A stretch of DNA of 64,000 nt, taken from positions 312,466,949 to 312,530,948 of the forward strand of contig CM054060.1 of assembly GCA_028641055.1 (NCBI GenBank). Reading direction: 5' to 3'. Position 1 is the first letter of the stretch. The number at the start of each line of letters is the position of its first letter. Of the stretch, positions 20,336-32,900 are shown in pieces. The notes under the pieces are model-generated. The model saw only the letters and a list, made by a program, of their open reading frames with translations, had not been told where the DNA came from and did no database searches. This DNA is from Alopecurus myosuroides. Its lineage: Eukaryota; Streptophyta; Magnoliopsida; Poales; Poaceae. The position numbers and the translations under genes were made by a program.

Positions 20336-23300
20336 ATGAATAGTGCTGGTAATCGTATGTGGAAAGTGTTTGATCTGAATGTGCGTGGACTTAATGGGGA
20401 GGAGAGACAGTCTGATGTGCGTGCTAAGATTGAAGAAAGTCAGTGTGCAGTCATTTGTCTGCAAGAGACTAAAATTGAGTATTTTGATCACAGGCTAATT
20501 AAAAAATTCTGTCCCAAACGCTTTGATTCCTTTGTGTACTCTCCCTTAGTAGGTGCATCCGGGGGCCTTATTGTCATTTGGAATTCCTCTATTTTAGCTG
20601 GATCTTTAGTGGAGATACAAAGATTTGGTATTGTGATAGATTTTGTTTCTGTGCACAACTCTGAAAAATGGAGACTTGTGAATGTTTATGGACCTTGTCA
20701 AGGGGTAGAAAGAGATAACTTTGTGTCCTGGCTCTATAATTTTGATATTGGTTTCCTTGATAACTGGTTGATATTAGGAGACTTCAATTTTTCCAGATCA
20801 AGTGATAACAGAAATAGAGGCACTGGTGACATTAATGATATGTTTTTATTCAATGATATCATTGGAAATCTTGGATTAGTGGAATTACCTATTAAAGGAA
20901 GGTCTTACACATGGTCTAATATGCAGGCAGACCCTTTACTTGTTCAATTGGACTAGTTTTTTACATCTGTTAATTGGACAATCACCTATCCTAATACCTA
21001 TGTTCTACCATTGGCTAAATCCTCCTCAGATCACTTACCATGTGTGGTAGTGATTGGTACTTGTATTCCCAAAGCAAAGTTATTTAGGTTTGAAAGTTAT
21101 TGGACAGATCAACCTGGATTTTTGCAATGTGTTCAAAACTCTTGGGACAAACATGTGTCAAGATCTTCCAGTGCCGCAACACTGGCTGCCAAGTTTAAGA
21201 CATTGAGATATGATCTAAAGAGTTGGAGTACTGGTTTATCTAAGATAAAGCTCCTGATTGAACTATGCAATAAAGCTATTCTTATCTTGGATGAGCTGGA
21301 AGAGAATAGAGCTCTCTCTATCCCTGAGGCTAATTTCAGAAGATTGGTTAAACAACACTTGCAAAAACTCTTATCAGCTCAGAACAAATATTGGAAAGAT
21401 AGATGCACAATTCGCTGGGCTAAAGTGGGAGAAGAAAATTCAAAATACTTTCATTCCATGGCAACCAACAGATTTAGAAGGAATTCCATTGCTAGCCTTA
21501 AAAGTGAGGATGGCACTTTAATAACAGACCATGGTCAAATGGCGGGTAGGTTTTGGAATGTTTTTAAAGGAAGAATGGGTTGCACTAATGGTATCACTAT
21601 GGGACTTGATATTGATAGAATTGTTAAGAGAGTGGATGGTCTGCAGGACTTAACTAAGCCTTTTACTAAGGAAGAAATGGATGATGTTATTAAATATATG
21701 CCATGTGATAGAGAACCAGGTCCTGATGGGTTCACATGTATCTTTCTCAAGAAATGTTGGTCAGTTGTTGCAAAGGATTTTTATCAATTGGCTAAAGATT
21801 TTCATGCTGGGCATACTGGGGTTGCTAGCATCAACACATCCTTCATCACTTTAGTACCTAAAAACTCATCTCCAGAGTCTGAGAGTGACTACAGACCTAT
21901 TTCTTTGACTAATGTGTGCCTCAAGTTCCTTACCAAGCTGATTGCAAATAGGCTCCATAACAGAATCTTGGAATGTCTTAACAAGAACCAATATGGATTT
22001 CTGAGGAACAGAACTATACAGGACTGTATTGCCTGGATTCTCGAATATATACATATGTGTCATTCTTCCAAAAAGCCAATAATTATTTTAAAACTGGATT
22101 TTGAGAAAGCCTTTGATACTATTGAACACGAGGCCATAATTAAAATTCTTCAATGCAAAGGTTTTGACAACATTTTCATAAGATGGGTAAAGGAATTGTT
22201 ATCTTCTGGTACATCTCAAGTTCTACTCAATGGGGTGCCTGGTAAGCAATTTATGTGTAAAAGAGGGGTCAGGCAGGGTGACCCATTATCTCCACTGGTG
22301 TTCACAATTGGCTCTAATCTGCTTCAAGAAGCCATCAATGATATTTTGGATTCAGGACATATTAATCTTCCTATTGACACAGGGGATTCTGATTTCCCCA
22401 TCATTCAGTATGCAGATGATACACTTCTCATTGTTCCTGCTGACCAGGAACAAATCATGGCCTTAAAAACCCTGCTGCACAAATTCTCAATCACCACAGG
22501 GCTTAAAATCAATTTCCATAAATCTTGCATGTTGCCAATTAACTTGGATCAAGATGAGTTACTACTGCTTGCTGAGAGTTTTGGTTGCCAAGTGGGTTCT
22601 CTGCCTTTCACTTATCTTGGTTTACCTGTGGGAACTACTAGACCTAAGATCAGTGATTTAACACCAATTGTGACTAGACTAGAAAGGAGATTGTGTGCCA
22701 CATCTTGTTTCTTATCACAAGGAGCTAGACTGCAATTGGTTAACTCAGTGTTCACTTCACTACCTGTGCATTTCCTTGCCACACTGCATCTTCCACAGGG
22801 TATTGTGGAACAGTTGAATAGAATCATTAGACAGTGCCTATGGAGAGGGAATGATGATACTCCTAAACAGTCACTTGCTTCTTGGGACATGATTTGTAAG
22901 CCCAAAATGAAGGGAGGATTAGGTATTGCTAACTTCTCTGTCAAGAATGATGCTTTGATGCTCAAATTTGTCAATAAATTTTACAACAAGATGGACATGC
23001 CTTGGGTAAAATTAATCTGGGACAACTACTATAGAGGGACCATCCCACATAAGGAGGAACCATGTGGCTCTTTTTGGTGGAAGGAGAACCTGAAACTAGT
23101 GTGTAAATTCTTGGAAATCACAAAACCAGTTGTCAATAGTGGGCAAACAGTCTGTTTCTGGATGGATTCCTGGGAGATTGGAGGTTCTTCATTGCCTTTA
23201 CAGCTTAGGTTACCAAGGCTCTTCTCGTTTGCCAAGGATGAGAAGGCATCTGTTCGGACTCTGATGAACTTGGTGAATAGAGAGGAGGGATTTCACCTGC

Positions 23301-23475
23301 CATTGTCATCACAAGCTTTTGATGAATTGCTTATTCTCTCGGATCGGATGGACTCTGTTCTGCTTGATGCCTCTAAAAATGATGAATGGCACTGTACCTG
23401 GAAGGGTGGAGTATACACAGCTGCAAAGTATTATGCTCATGTACATAAGGACATTGTTGTGTGTCCTGTTGTACA
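20336..23475 (+). pseudogene. LINE A ORF2, 5' part: endonuclease and reverse transcriptase
   Basis: Likely start ATG 20336 (another at 20357), 210 bp after ORF1. The apurinic-type endonuclease shows NVRGLN, CLQETK, GDFNF and SSDHLP. A TAG at 20954-20956 interrupts it in the normally conserved LDRFF-type segment. The reverse transcriptase shows [41 protein letters not shown] and the catalytic YADD at about 22408-22419. Homology ends near 23475, where gypsy gag begins in the same frame; the C-terminus reappears at about 36.72 kb. ORF2 nicks target DNA and copies the RNA in place. Confidence 0.92.
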
Positions 23476-25750
23476 GCGACAGTTGGCGCGTCCGGGTACT
23501 TCTCGGCAACCCGCAGCTCAGCCTACTCGGCAAAGGCAGCAGCCGCGCCCAGTGGCACCAGTCGCCAACCCGGTGGAGCAGCCCGCAGCTATGCAGGTGG
23601 ATAGGTATGATGATGGCTACTCGGCTATGGAGATGGCTGGCTATGATATTCATGACCGTGTTGGTGAGCGCGTGTTGGCGCCTGGAGATGCGAGGCACCA
23701 GTTGGACCGTATCAGCTTGTCGGCGCGGCTTGAGAGCACGGGTCCTCCTGGCCCCGAGTGCTTTGGCCCGCGCATCATGAACGAGCCTTCCGTGAAGGGC
23801 TTCCAGCTTGCGAGAGGCACCAAGAGTTACAACGGCAGCACCAAGCCTGAAGATTGGCTCAATGATTACGTCACCGCGGTCCATATCGCGAATGGCAACA
23901 GGAGATGGGCGGTGCGCTATGTGCCGCAGATGCTAGAGGGTCCAGCTCGCACTTGGCTCAACAACTTGCCCAAGAACAGCATTAACTGCTGGCTGGACTT
24001 CTCGGATGCCTTCATCAGCAACTTCACGAGTACATACAAGAGGCCGAATAGGCCACAGCAGCTGTCAGCCTGCAGGCAGCGAGAAGACGAGACGGACCGC
24101 GAGTATCTTACTCGATGGAGCACTTTGAGGAACACCTGTGAGGGTGTGAATGAAGCACAGGCCATCACTTGGTTTGCGCAGGGTTGCCGACATGGCAGCA
24201 TGCTTTGGCAGAGATTGCAGAGGGAGATGCCGAACACCCTGGCCGAGACCATCAAGATTGCGGATCAGTACGCACTCGGTGATCCTACTCAGCCACTGAT
24301 GGACTCCTCTGAGCCGAGAAGAAACTTCAACAGCAGCAAGCGCAACGAGTTCCGCAACAAGCGCCGAGTAGATACTCGGTATGATCCCGAAGAGGTGAAT
24401 GCAGTGAATGTTGGAGGCGGTGGTGGCCAAAGGCAGAAACCTGCTGGAGCCTACGGGCAGAACCAGAACCAGGGCCAGGGCAACAAGAAGCCATTTCGCG
24501 CCTCTCAGTCGGGTAGCGGGAACTCCGAGCAGCCGAAGAAGTTTGTCTTTGACGACATGAAGTATGGCCCATGCAGCTTTCACACTCATCATCCCTCGAG
24601 GCCCGCTAACCACACTACTCGGCAGTGCGAGTGGTGGGATGTGATCAAGAGTGATGGCTTGCCTCCTCCTCCTCCTCTGCCAGCCGCCAATGCTACTGTT
24701 CAGCCTACTCGCGCACCCGCAACTCGGCCGCCAGTGTACCCGAGAAGAGAGAATGTGAACCAAGTGGCTTTAGGAGCCAACCGGAACTTCAACAATGAGA
24801 GATACCGCAACAACAACAACAACTACAACCGCAACAACAACAACAGAGGCAACAACAACTATCAGGGCAACAACAACAACAATGGCAACAATGGGGGCAA
24901 TGGCTCCAACCAGTACCAAGAGCACCATGAAAGCTATATGATCTTCACTTCTGAGGCAGTCGACAAGCAATCACAGCACAGGCGGGCCATGGAGGTCAAT
25001 GCAGTGATTCCTGCTGTTCCTCACTACATGTATTGGTGTGACCAGGAGATCAGGTGGACCCGAGCAGATCATCCCAAGGTGATGCCCAATCCGGGTACCT
25101 ACGCTTTGGTGCTGGATCCTACCTTCCTGGGTCCCGAGAAGAATGTGAGGTTCAGCAAGGTGCTAATCGACAACGGCAGCAGCATCAACATTGTGTACAA
25201 GGACACACTCGAGAAGCTTGGCCTGGCCGAGAACATGATGCTGCCTAGCAAGACCACCTTCCATGGTATTGTGCCCGGGATCTCGTGCAATCCGATTGGC
25301 CGAGTGTGGATTGATGTGCTATTCGGCACTCGGGAGAACTGCCGCACAGAGCGCCTGCAGTTTGAAGTGGTGGATCATCAGAGCCCCTATCATGCTCTAC
25401 TCGGCAGGCCTGCTCTGAGCAAGTTCATGGCCTCTACACATGTGGCTTATCTGAAGATGAAGATCCCTGGTCCCAATGGCATCATCACCATCTCGGGAGA
25501 TTACAAGAAGTCCATGGAGTGTGCCTCTGCTAGCTCCCAGCTGGCGGAATCGATGGTGATTGCTGCCGAGAAGAAGAAGATGTACGAGGTGGTGGCCATG
25601 GCTCAGTCCGCACAAGCTGGCGCACAAGGTGTGCCGAGTACCCAGCATGGTACTGCTTTCCAAGCTGCCAAGGAGACCAAGACAGTCCAGGTTGACCCCG
25701 AGTTCCCGGAACGCGTGGCCATCATTGGTTCCGGGTTGGCGGAGAAATAG
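23476..25750 (+). CDS. gag: Tat-type gag-protease, N-terminus missing, fused to LINE RT
   Basis: The open frame is continuous with LINE A ORF2 from 21011 to a TAG at 25748-25750 (1579 codons); the gypsy share is about 758 codons. The capsid (retrotrans_gag) domain lies at about 23890-24140 ([21 protein letters not shown] ... [10 protein letters not shown]). A Cys-His cluster [19 protein letters not shown] is at about 24571-24630, then an Asn-rich run encoded by AAC repeats (about 24805-24910). The aspartic protease carries [11 protein letters not shown] at about 25165. The normal start codon and first part of gag are lost with the 5' end. The TAG before RT is in frame with the following pol, so it is either a mutation or a readthrough site. 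Confidence 0.85.
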
Positions 25751-28700
25751 GAAAGCGCGCTCATCCACTTCCTCCGTGAGAATCGGGATGTGTTCGCCTG
25801 GACCAATGAAGATCTACCAGGAGTCCCGAGGGAGTTGGTTGAGCACTCTTTGCATATGCGTCCTGACGCCAAGCCCGTGAAGCAGGCTTTGCGCCGTTTC
25901 GGAGATGAGAGAAGGAAGGCCATCGGTGATCAGATCACCAAGCTGCTGATAAGTAACTTCATCATGGAAGTGCTGCACCCGGACTGGTTAGCCAACCCGG
26001 TCATGGTCGAGAAGAAAAAGGAAGATCCCAAGGCTGCCACTGCATGGCGCATGTGTGTCGACTACACCGACTTGAACAAGGCATGCCCCAAGGATCCTTT
26101 CCCGCTACCCCGCATCGATCAGGTGATCGATTCCACTGCTGGTTGTGAACTGTTGTCTTTCATAGATGCCTACTCTGGTTTCCACCAGATTGCACTCAAC
26201 CCTGCTGATCAAATAAAGACTGCTTTCATTACCCCGTACGGGGCTTATTGCTATCGTGTCATGTGTTTTGGCTTGAGGAATGCGGGTGCAACCTATCAGA
26301 GATGCATGCAGAAATGCTTGCATGACCAGCTCGGCAAGAATGTGCAGGTGTACGTAGATGACATTGTCATCAAAACGAATAAAACACATACTCTGCTTGC
26401 CGACCTGGAGGAAACCTTTGCTAACCTACGCAAGTACAAAATGAAACTGAATCCGAGTAAGTGCACCTTTGGTGTACCGGCCGGAAAGCTACTCGGTTTT
26501 CTGGTTTCTAGTCGGGGCATTGAAGCCAATCCTTCTAAGATAAAAGCTATTGAGAGCATGTCTTTGCCGAGATCACTGAAAGATGTGCAAAAGTTCACGG
26601 GTTGTCTGGCATCTCTGAGCCGCTTTCTGGGCCGAATGGGCGAGAAGGCTCTGCCTCTGTATCAGCTAATGAAGAAAAGTGACAAATTTGTCTGGACTCC
26701 GCAAGCGGATGTGGCGTTCAATGAGCTGAAAGCAATGCTGGCTAGCGCTCCCGTCTTGGCTAGTCCGCTACCCAAGGAGCCTATGCTGCTGTACATTGCT
26801 GCGACTAACCGAGTAGTCAGCGTGGTGATAGTGGTGGAGTGAGAAGAAGAAGGCAAGAGTGTGCAGCGCCCAGTTTATTATTTCAGTGAAGTGCTGTCCA
26901 GTTCCAAGCAAAACTATCCGCACTACCAGAAGATGACATATGGTGTGTACCTGGGCGCCAGGAAGCTGAAACATTATTTCCAGGAGCACCCCATCACTGT
27001 TGTGAGTTCTGCTCCCATCTCGGATATCATGGGTAACAAGGAGGCGAGTGGCATAGTAGCCAAGTGGGCGATTGAGCTAGCCGCGTACGCTCCCGCGTAC
27101 GCGAGAAGAGAAGCAATCAAGTCTCAGGTCCTGGCGGAATTTCTTGTGGACTGGGCCGAGATGCAATATGAACCTCCTGCTCCAGTTTCCAACTATTGGA
27201 GGATGCACTTCGATGGCTCGAAAGTAAAGGAAGGCCTTGGTGCTGGTGTCATGCTCACGTCACCCAAGCGAGATCAACTCAAGTACGTGCTGCAGATTCA
27301 TTTCAAGGCATCCAACAATGTAGCCGAGTACGAGGCAGTGGTGCATGGTTTGCGAGTAGCAAAGGAGGTTGGCGTGCAACGCATTATATGCTATGGTGAT
27401 TTAGATCTGGTGGTGCAGCAAGTCTCGGGTACCTGGGATGCTTTGGATGCCAACATGGCATCGTATCGTTTCTTGGTGCAGTCAATGACTGGGTTTTTCG
27501 AAGGCTGTGAGTTCCAGCACATTCACCGAGCAGAGAACGAAGCAGCAGACGAGCTATCCAAGTTGGGATCTTCTCGGCAGTCCATCCCGGCAGGGATTGC
27601 CTTGGAGCATTTGAGGAAGCCATCCATCAAGCCTTCCCCCAACTCGGAATCTATCTTTGTTCCTTCTCTGCCAAGTGAAGAATCTGACCCAATGGAGATT
27701 GACTGGGAGAATGCTGCAAGGAACCCGGGGACTGCCATTCCCTACTCGGGGACTGCCGTTTCCTACTCGGGGACTGCCACTCCCTACTCGGGGACTGCCA
27801 CTCCTTACTCGGGGACTGCCACTCCGTACTCGGGGACTGCCACCCTCAACCCAGAGGCTGTCGCATTCATTGAAGAAGTTCTCGCTAATCGGTCTGGGCT
27901 GCAAAGAAGCGCTCCTACTCCTCCTGTGCAACCGCAAGAACCTGTCCCAATGGAACTGGACGAACCGGTGTTTCCCATACGGGAGACACCGAGTTGGGCT
28001 ATGCCCATATTATCCTTTCTAAAGGACGGCATTTTACCTGAAGATGAGGTGACTGCGAGGCAGATTCAGAGAAGGTCCAAGGGCTACACTATAGTCCGAG
28101 ATGTGCTGCACAAGAGAAGTGCCACTGGTGTGCTGCAACGTTGTGTGAGCCCAGAAGAGGGAGAAGAAATCCTGGTGGAGATACATCAAGGGGAATGTGG
28201 GCATCACGCCTCTTCTCGGGCATTGGTCAAGAAAGCTTTTCGGCATGGCTTCTACTGGCTCACTGCACTGCAGCAAGCTGAAGATATTGTGAGGAAGTGC
28301 AACGGATGCCAGATGTTCGCAAGTAAGATTCACATGCCTGCTTCCGAGTTGAAAACAATTCCTATCACATGGCCATTTGCTGTTTGGTGCTTGGATATGG
28401 TTGGTCCTTTCAAGCCGGCTAAAGGCAATATGACACATATTTTGGTCATGGTGGACAAGTTCACCAAGTGGATTGAGGTGAAACCTATTCGGAAGTGCGA
28501 TGGGGTCACAGCTGTGAAGTTTGTGAAGGATGTGATCATGAGATATGGCTACCCGCACAGTATCATCACCGACAACGGCACCAACTTTGCAGAGGGGGCA
28601 ATGGTGCGATTCTGCAGAGATAAGCATATCCGACTAGACGTTGCGTCTGTCGCGCACCCTGCCTCCAATGGGCAAGTTGAGAGAGCAAATGGAATGGTAT

Positions 28701-29260
28701 TGGCAGGCATAAAGCCAAGGCTGATTGAGCCATTGCTGAAAACACCTGGGTGTTGGCTAGAAGAGTTGCCAGCGGTGTTGTGGAGTCTAAGGACTACCCC
28801 TAACCGGTCAACCGGCTACACGCCATTTTTCTTGGTATACGGGGCTGAGGCCGTGTTGCCAATAGACTTAGAGCATGACTCCCCCCGAGTAGCCCTCTAC
28901 ACTGAGGTGGAGGCGAGAGAAGCTCGAGAAGACGACGTTGACCTGCTTGAAGAAGAAAGAGAGCTGACTCTGTCACGTTCGGCTATCTACCAGCAAAACC
29001 TGCGGCGTTATCATAGCCGAAAGGTGAACCCAAGGGTTTTCCGAGAAGGAGACATGGTCCTTAGGCTTGTGCAGCGCACAGCCGGGATGCACAAGTTGTC
29101 TCCTCCGTGGGAAGGGCCTTTCATTGTGAGCAAAGCGCTGCACAATGATGCGTACTATCTTGTAGATGTACGCCCATCGCAGGCGAACAGAGCAGATAAA
29201 GCTGGAGAGGAAACCAAGCGCCCTTGGAATGTAGCTCTACTTCGTCGTTTTCATTCGTAA
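25751..29260 (+). pseudogene. pol: Tat-type pol: RT, RNase H, archaeal RNase H, integrase (one internal TGA)
   Basis: Same frame as gag. RT: MCVDYTDLNKACPKDPFPLPRID, LSFIDAYSGFHQIAL, catalytic YVDD at about 26351-26362. A TGA at 26840-26842 interrupts RNase H, which resumes at once (RPVYYFSEVLSSSKQNY). The second RNase H of archaeal type has all four acidic positions: FDGS (about 27211), AEYEA, GDLDLV and ADELSK (about 27547). A 21-bp minisatellite lies in the linker. Integrase has an HHCC finger (HHASS ... CNGCQ, about 28200-28310) and DDE residues (LDMVGPF, IITDNGTNF, NGQVERANG). A C-terminal chromo-less tail ends at LRRFHS. Only the stop codons disable it. Confidence 0.9.
27731..27843 (+). 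repeat. 21-bp minisatellite in the RNase H-integrase linker
   Basis: Five full units and a partial one, period 21 bp, encoding a heptapeptide of the form TATPYSG. Units 3 to 5 differ at single positions. Each unit contains ACTCGGGGACTGCC, almost the same as the polypurine-tract region before the 3' LTR (TTCGGGGACTGCTG, 35805-35818). Confidence 0.9.
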
Positions 29261-29933
29261 GCAAAAAATGTGTATGTACCCTCTTATCCGAGTTGAAATT
29301 CTACTCTGCAATCTGAAATTGTTCTCGTGGACTGCCCTCGTCCAAAATTGCTCTCAGTGTTTTTACTCGGCTTGGTCCTTTGTCTATTCGGTTGCTCCAC
29401 TTCAGAACTCATAACTGCATTGAGTACTGTGTTTAAACCTATATGCCAACTCTTCGACTCTGCTGCTGTCCGAAACCCGGCTTCATGGCAAGCAAGAGAA
29501 CAAGCAAAAGGTCAATGAGCACACGAAAATCGCTAAGGAAGAAAGAGTGCAGGAACCGAGTAGATTGTTGGTTACTTTTGTTCCCTGTTTTCGTCTTCTC
29601 GGCTAAGTGGTGGGCTGCGTTACCATGATTGTTTCTAGCGGCTAAGTATTTGCAGCCCTACTACTTGATTCTTGTGACTCGAATACCAAAAAAGCGACAA
29701 GTCGCGGGTAGAGCAGAGATGAAAAGATAGGGTGAATAAGAAATGCAACTCGGGGACTCGCATGGAAACGCAACTCGGCATTAAGCCAGCGTCGTTCAAA
29801 TTGATTAATGTCGAAATAAACAGAGTGGGCATAAAAACTGTGTAGCAAGCAAAACAAAGATAGTCTATTACATCTGCTCCCGGCATCCCGGGGATATGAT
29901 AAGTGTTCGAGTTGAAAGAGATTGCAGGTTGCT
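29261..29933. other. Non-coding spacer between convergent pol and the antisense gene
   Basis: 673 bp between the integrase stop (plus) and the stop of the reverse gene (minus). It would hold both 3' untranslated parts. Small open frames here lack motifs. Confidence 0.6.
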
Positions 29934-32900
29934 TTAAGATGAGGAGGCAGTGTTCTCGGCGCTGGCCTTGGCTGCTGTTTCTTCGGCGGTGGTCTTGGCA
30001 GCAGCTTCTTCGGTGGCGGTCGTGGCAGCTGTTTCTTCGGTGCTGGCATGGGTGGCATCCGCTTCCGTCTGGACGGTGGCGGATTCCTTCATCTCGGCAT
30101 CATGCTGGGTGGCCGCCTGCTCAGAAGTGGCCGTGGCCACCGAGACGAGTCCTGGAGCCGAAGAGGAGCCTGAAGCGTGGCCAGGAGGGGGCACCGTGTC
30201 GTCGAGAGCAGCACCTGAGGAGGTGCCAAAGTCGAGTGCGGCGGTGTCGATGTGGGCGTACTCGTCCTCATCGCTACTCGCGACGGCGACATTCTTCCCC
30301 TTCCCGGCCTTGCCCTTAGGAGAATCGAAGAGGCCCTCCAGGTCGGATTCTACTTCGTCGTCCTCTTCCTCCTCCTCTTCGTACTCGGTGTCGGGCTCGG
30401 GGAGGCCCTCGATGAAGGTCTCCGTCTCGGCGCACTCCGCGACCTCGTAGGCAATCTGCTTGCGTGCGGCCACGCAGTCGGGATCTACCTCCCACTTGGA
30501 ATTATTGCGCTTCCCGCGGATGAGCTGCATGTTGAGGTTTTCATACCAGGATGCTATGCAGAGAAGCATCACGTCCGCACCGGCCCGGGCTCCCGAAGCA
30601 CGCCACTTCTTCAACTCTTTCTTCACATTCTTCAGCTTGAAGGCTAGGCCCTTCATGGTGGTTGGCTGAAGATCATGAGGCCAAAACAGCCTGTGGAGCT
30701 CAAAGCCCTCGTGCACCAAGTCAGTTCCGACGCCAGCCAGCTGTTCGAAATAGCCTTTGAGCACCAGCAAGCTGTCCTCGATCTCGGCTCTGGTATCTGC
30801 TGCCTCACCTTTCGCAAGGCGAGCTGCTTTGGCCTTGGCCACCGTAGGCGCAGAAGGGGAGTCAAGATGAGGCCAGATCTCTGAAATAGCATGTGGTAAC
30901 TTCAGAACCGAGAAGAGAAGAACCGAGTAGAGGAAAACCGAGAAGAAATACGACCGAGAAGAAAAGAAGCAGCGAAGAAAAGACTTACCGGACAGTTTGT
31001 TGCGCAGCCGCTGCAGCTGGGTCTTCCAGGACTCCTCGTTAGAAATGTGCTTTTCTTGGATCAGGCGCAAGCTATCCATCTGAGCGAAGAGATCAGCGTT
31101 GGTCTTCTTTAAAGTTTCGCATTCCTGCTCAAGGGCCCTCTCCTTGGCTCTGAAAGTGGTCTCGGCCTTGGCCTTCTCGGCGTTTGCTCTGTCCCTCTCG
31201 GCGCCAATGTTGATGGCATCCTGGAGTGCCTTTTGCAACTGGAGTTGCAGCTTCTCGGTCTCGGTGGCGTGATCCTTCAGCAACACAGCGGCCTGGTTGG
31301 ACAGTTGGTTCTGCACCTCTGCTGGTTTGACACAATCTTGGTGTGCCTCAGCAAACAACTTGTGATCTTCTGCGAAGAGCCAGACAAGGTCAATAGAGAA
31401 GCAGCGAAGAAACAGATTCAAGATCGAACCGAGTAAACAACAAACTCACCTTCCAGCCTTTTGATGGTGGCTTCGGCGTTCTTCACGAAAGTGCGGCATT
31501 TCTCGTGCTCTTCGGCTAGGCTCTTCAGTTTCTCTGCAGAGTAGAAAAGGTTAGCGCAAAAGAAAGCATAAGCGAGCGTAAACAAAAAACGCATGAACCG
31601 CACAGCTAAAAGCGTACCTTGCACTTCAGTCAGCTGCTGGGTGCTGTCGTTGGCGTTCTTGCTGGCTGCCTCCGCAACTGCCTTTTCCTTCTCTAAAGCA
31701 GCAATTCGCCTCCTGGCGATAGAGTGGTTCCAGAGAAGATGGCGGTATAGGTTGGTCCGCTTCAGGACGCTATCCTGAGAAGCGAGAAGAAGCAAGTTAA
31801 AAAAAAAAAGGCAGAGTAGATTCAACCCGAGTATGAGGCTACTCGGAGAGTATCCACCTACTCGGCTAGAATCTCGGGGACTGGGAGTGATGGAAAGGAG
31901 CGGAAAGGCGAATAGAAGAGAAGAAAATTCAACTCGGAAAAGATAAGGAAAACCTACTGCGTAGGCCTGCTCGATGTCCTCGGCATTCTTGCGATGCAGG
32001 AACATCTTGGCTGCGAGTGTCGCGGTCTCGGTGGAGACGGACATGGGCTGGTGTCCCAGGTCGACCTTGTTCCAGTCCACGCGCATGTGGTCGATGCCGC
32101 CAAGGGCAAGACCGTGCCATTTCTCCACGCCGAGAACCTTTCTATCCCATTTGGCGTCGATGAAGCCAATGGTGTCCAGTACCTGCTCAAGGCCTTTTGA
32201 AGTTATTGGTTTGTCTTGGACTCCACGAGAAGCAATGTTGACAGGCTGGTGTTGGCTTGGATCTGGAGGAGGGGAGTTCATGGCTACAACCTTCCTTCCC
32301 TTCTGGATAGCTAAAGCTTTGTCCTTGGGAGGGAAGCCGATTGAGTGCTGATGGCTAACCTCAATCATGTACTCCGGGTAGCAAGGCTGGCCAGCAGCGC
32401 GAGCATCAGCTGAGAGCGCGGCGGGAATCGGGCCAGACTCGTGGATCACGAGTGCTCCACCTGAGGCTGGTAGCGGCACTTGGTCTCTGGACCGCTTCTT
32501 CGTCCTTTCCTTCTCGGGATCTTCAGCTTTCTTCCCGTCAGCTTTGGCCTTCGCCTTCTCAGCAGTTTCCTTCTCGGCCTTGGCCTTCTCAGCAGCTTCC
32601 TTCTCGGCCTTGGCCTTCTCAGCAGCTTCCTTCTCGGCCTTGGCCTTCTCAGCAGCTTCCTTCTCGGCCTTGGCCTTCTCAGCAGCTTCCTTCTCGGCTG
32701 CCCTTCTGTCAACCTCATCCTTCAGAGCATCCAGGGCTCGCTGCCTGGTTACTCGCCCGGCAGGAGGGCTGGATGTATCCTTGGTCTGCGGCGGCGAGGA
32801 GGAGTTCGGCGGTGTAGGGCCTTGCGCAGTGGGTGGCGCCACGGATCCGTCGCCTGCTGCAGCTCCTGGCTGGGCGCTACTTGGTGCGTCGCCCGGCTGC

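Noticed and set aside
24800..24910. AAC microsatellite as an independent repeat locus
   Set aside because: It codes for the Asn-rich tract in gag and keeps frame; treated as part of the gene.
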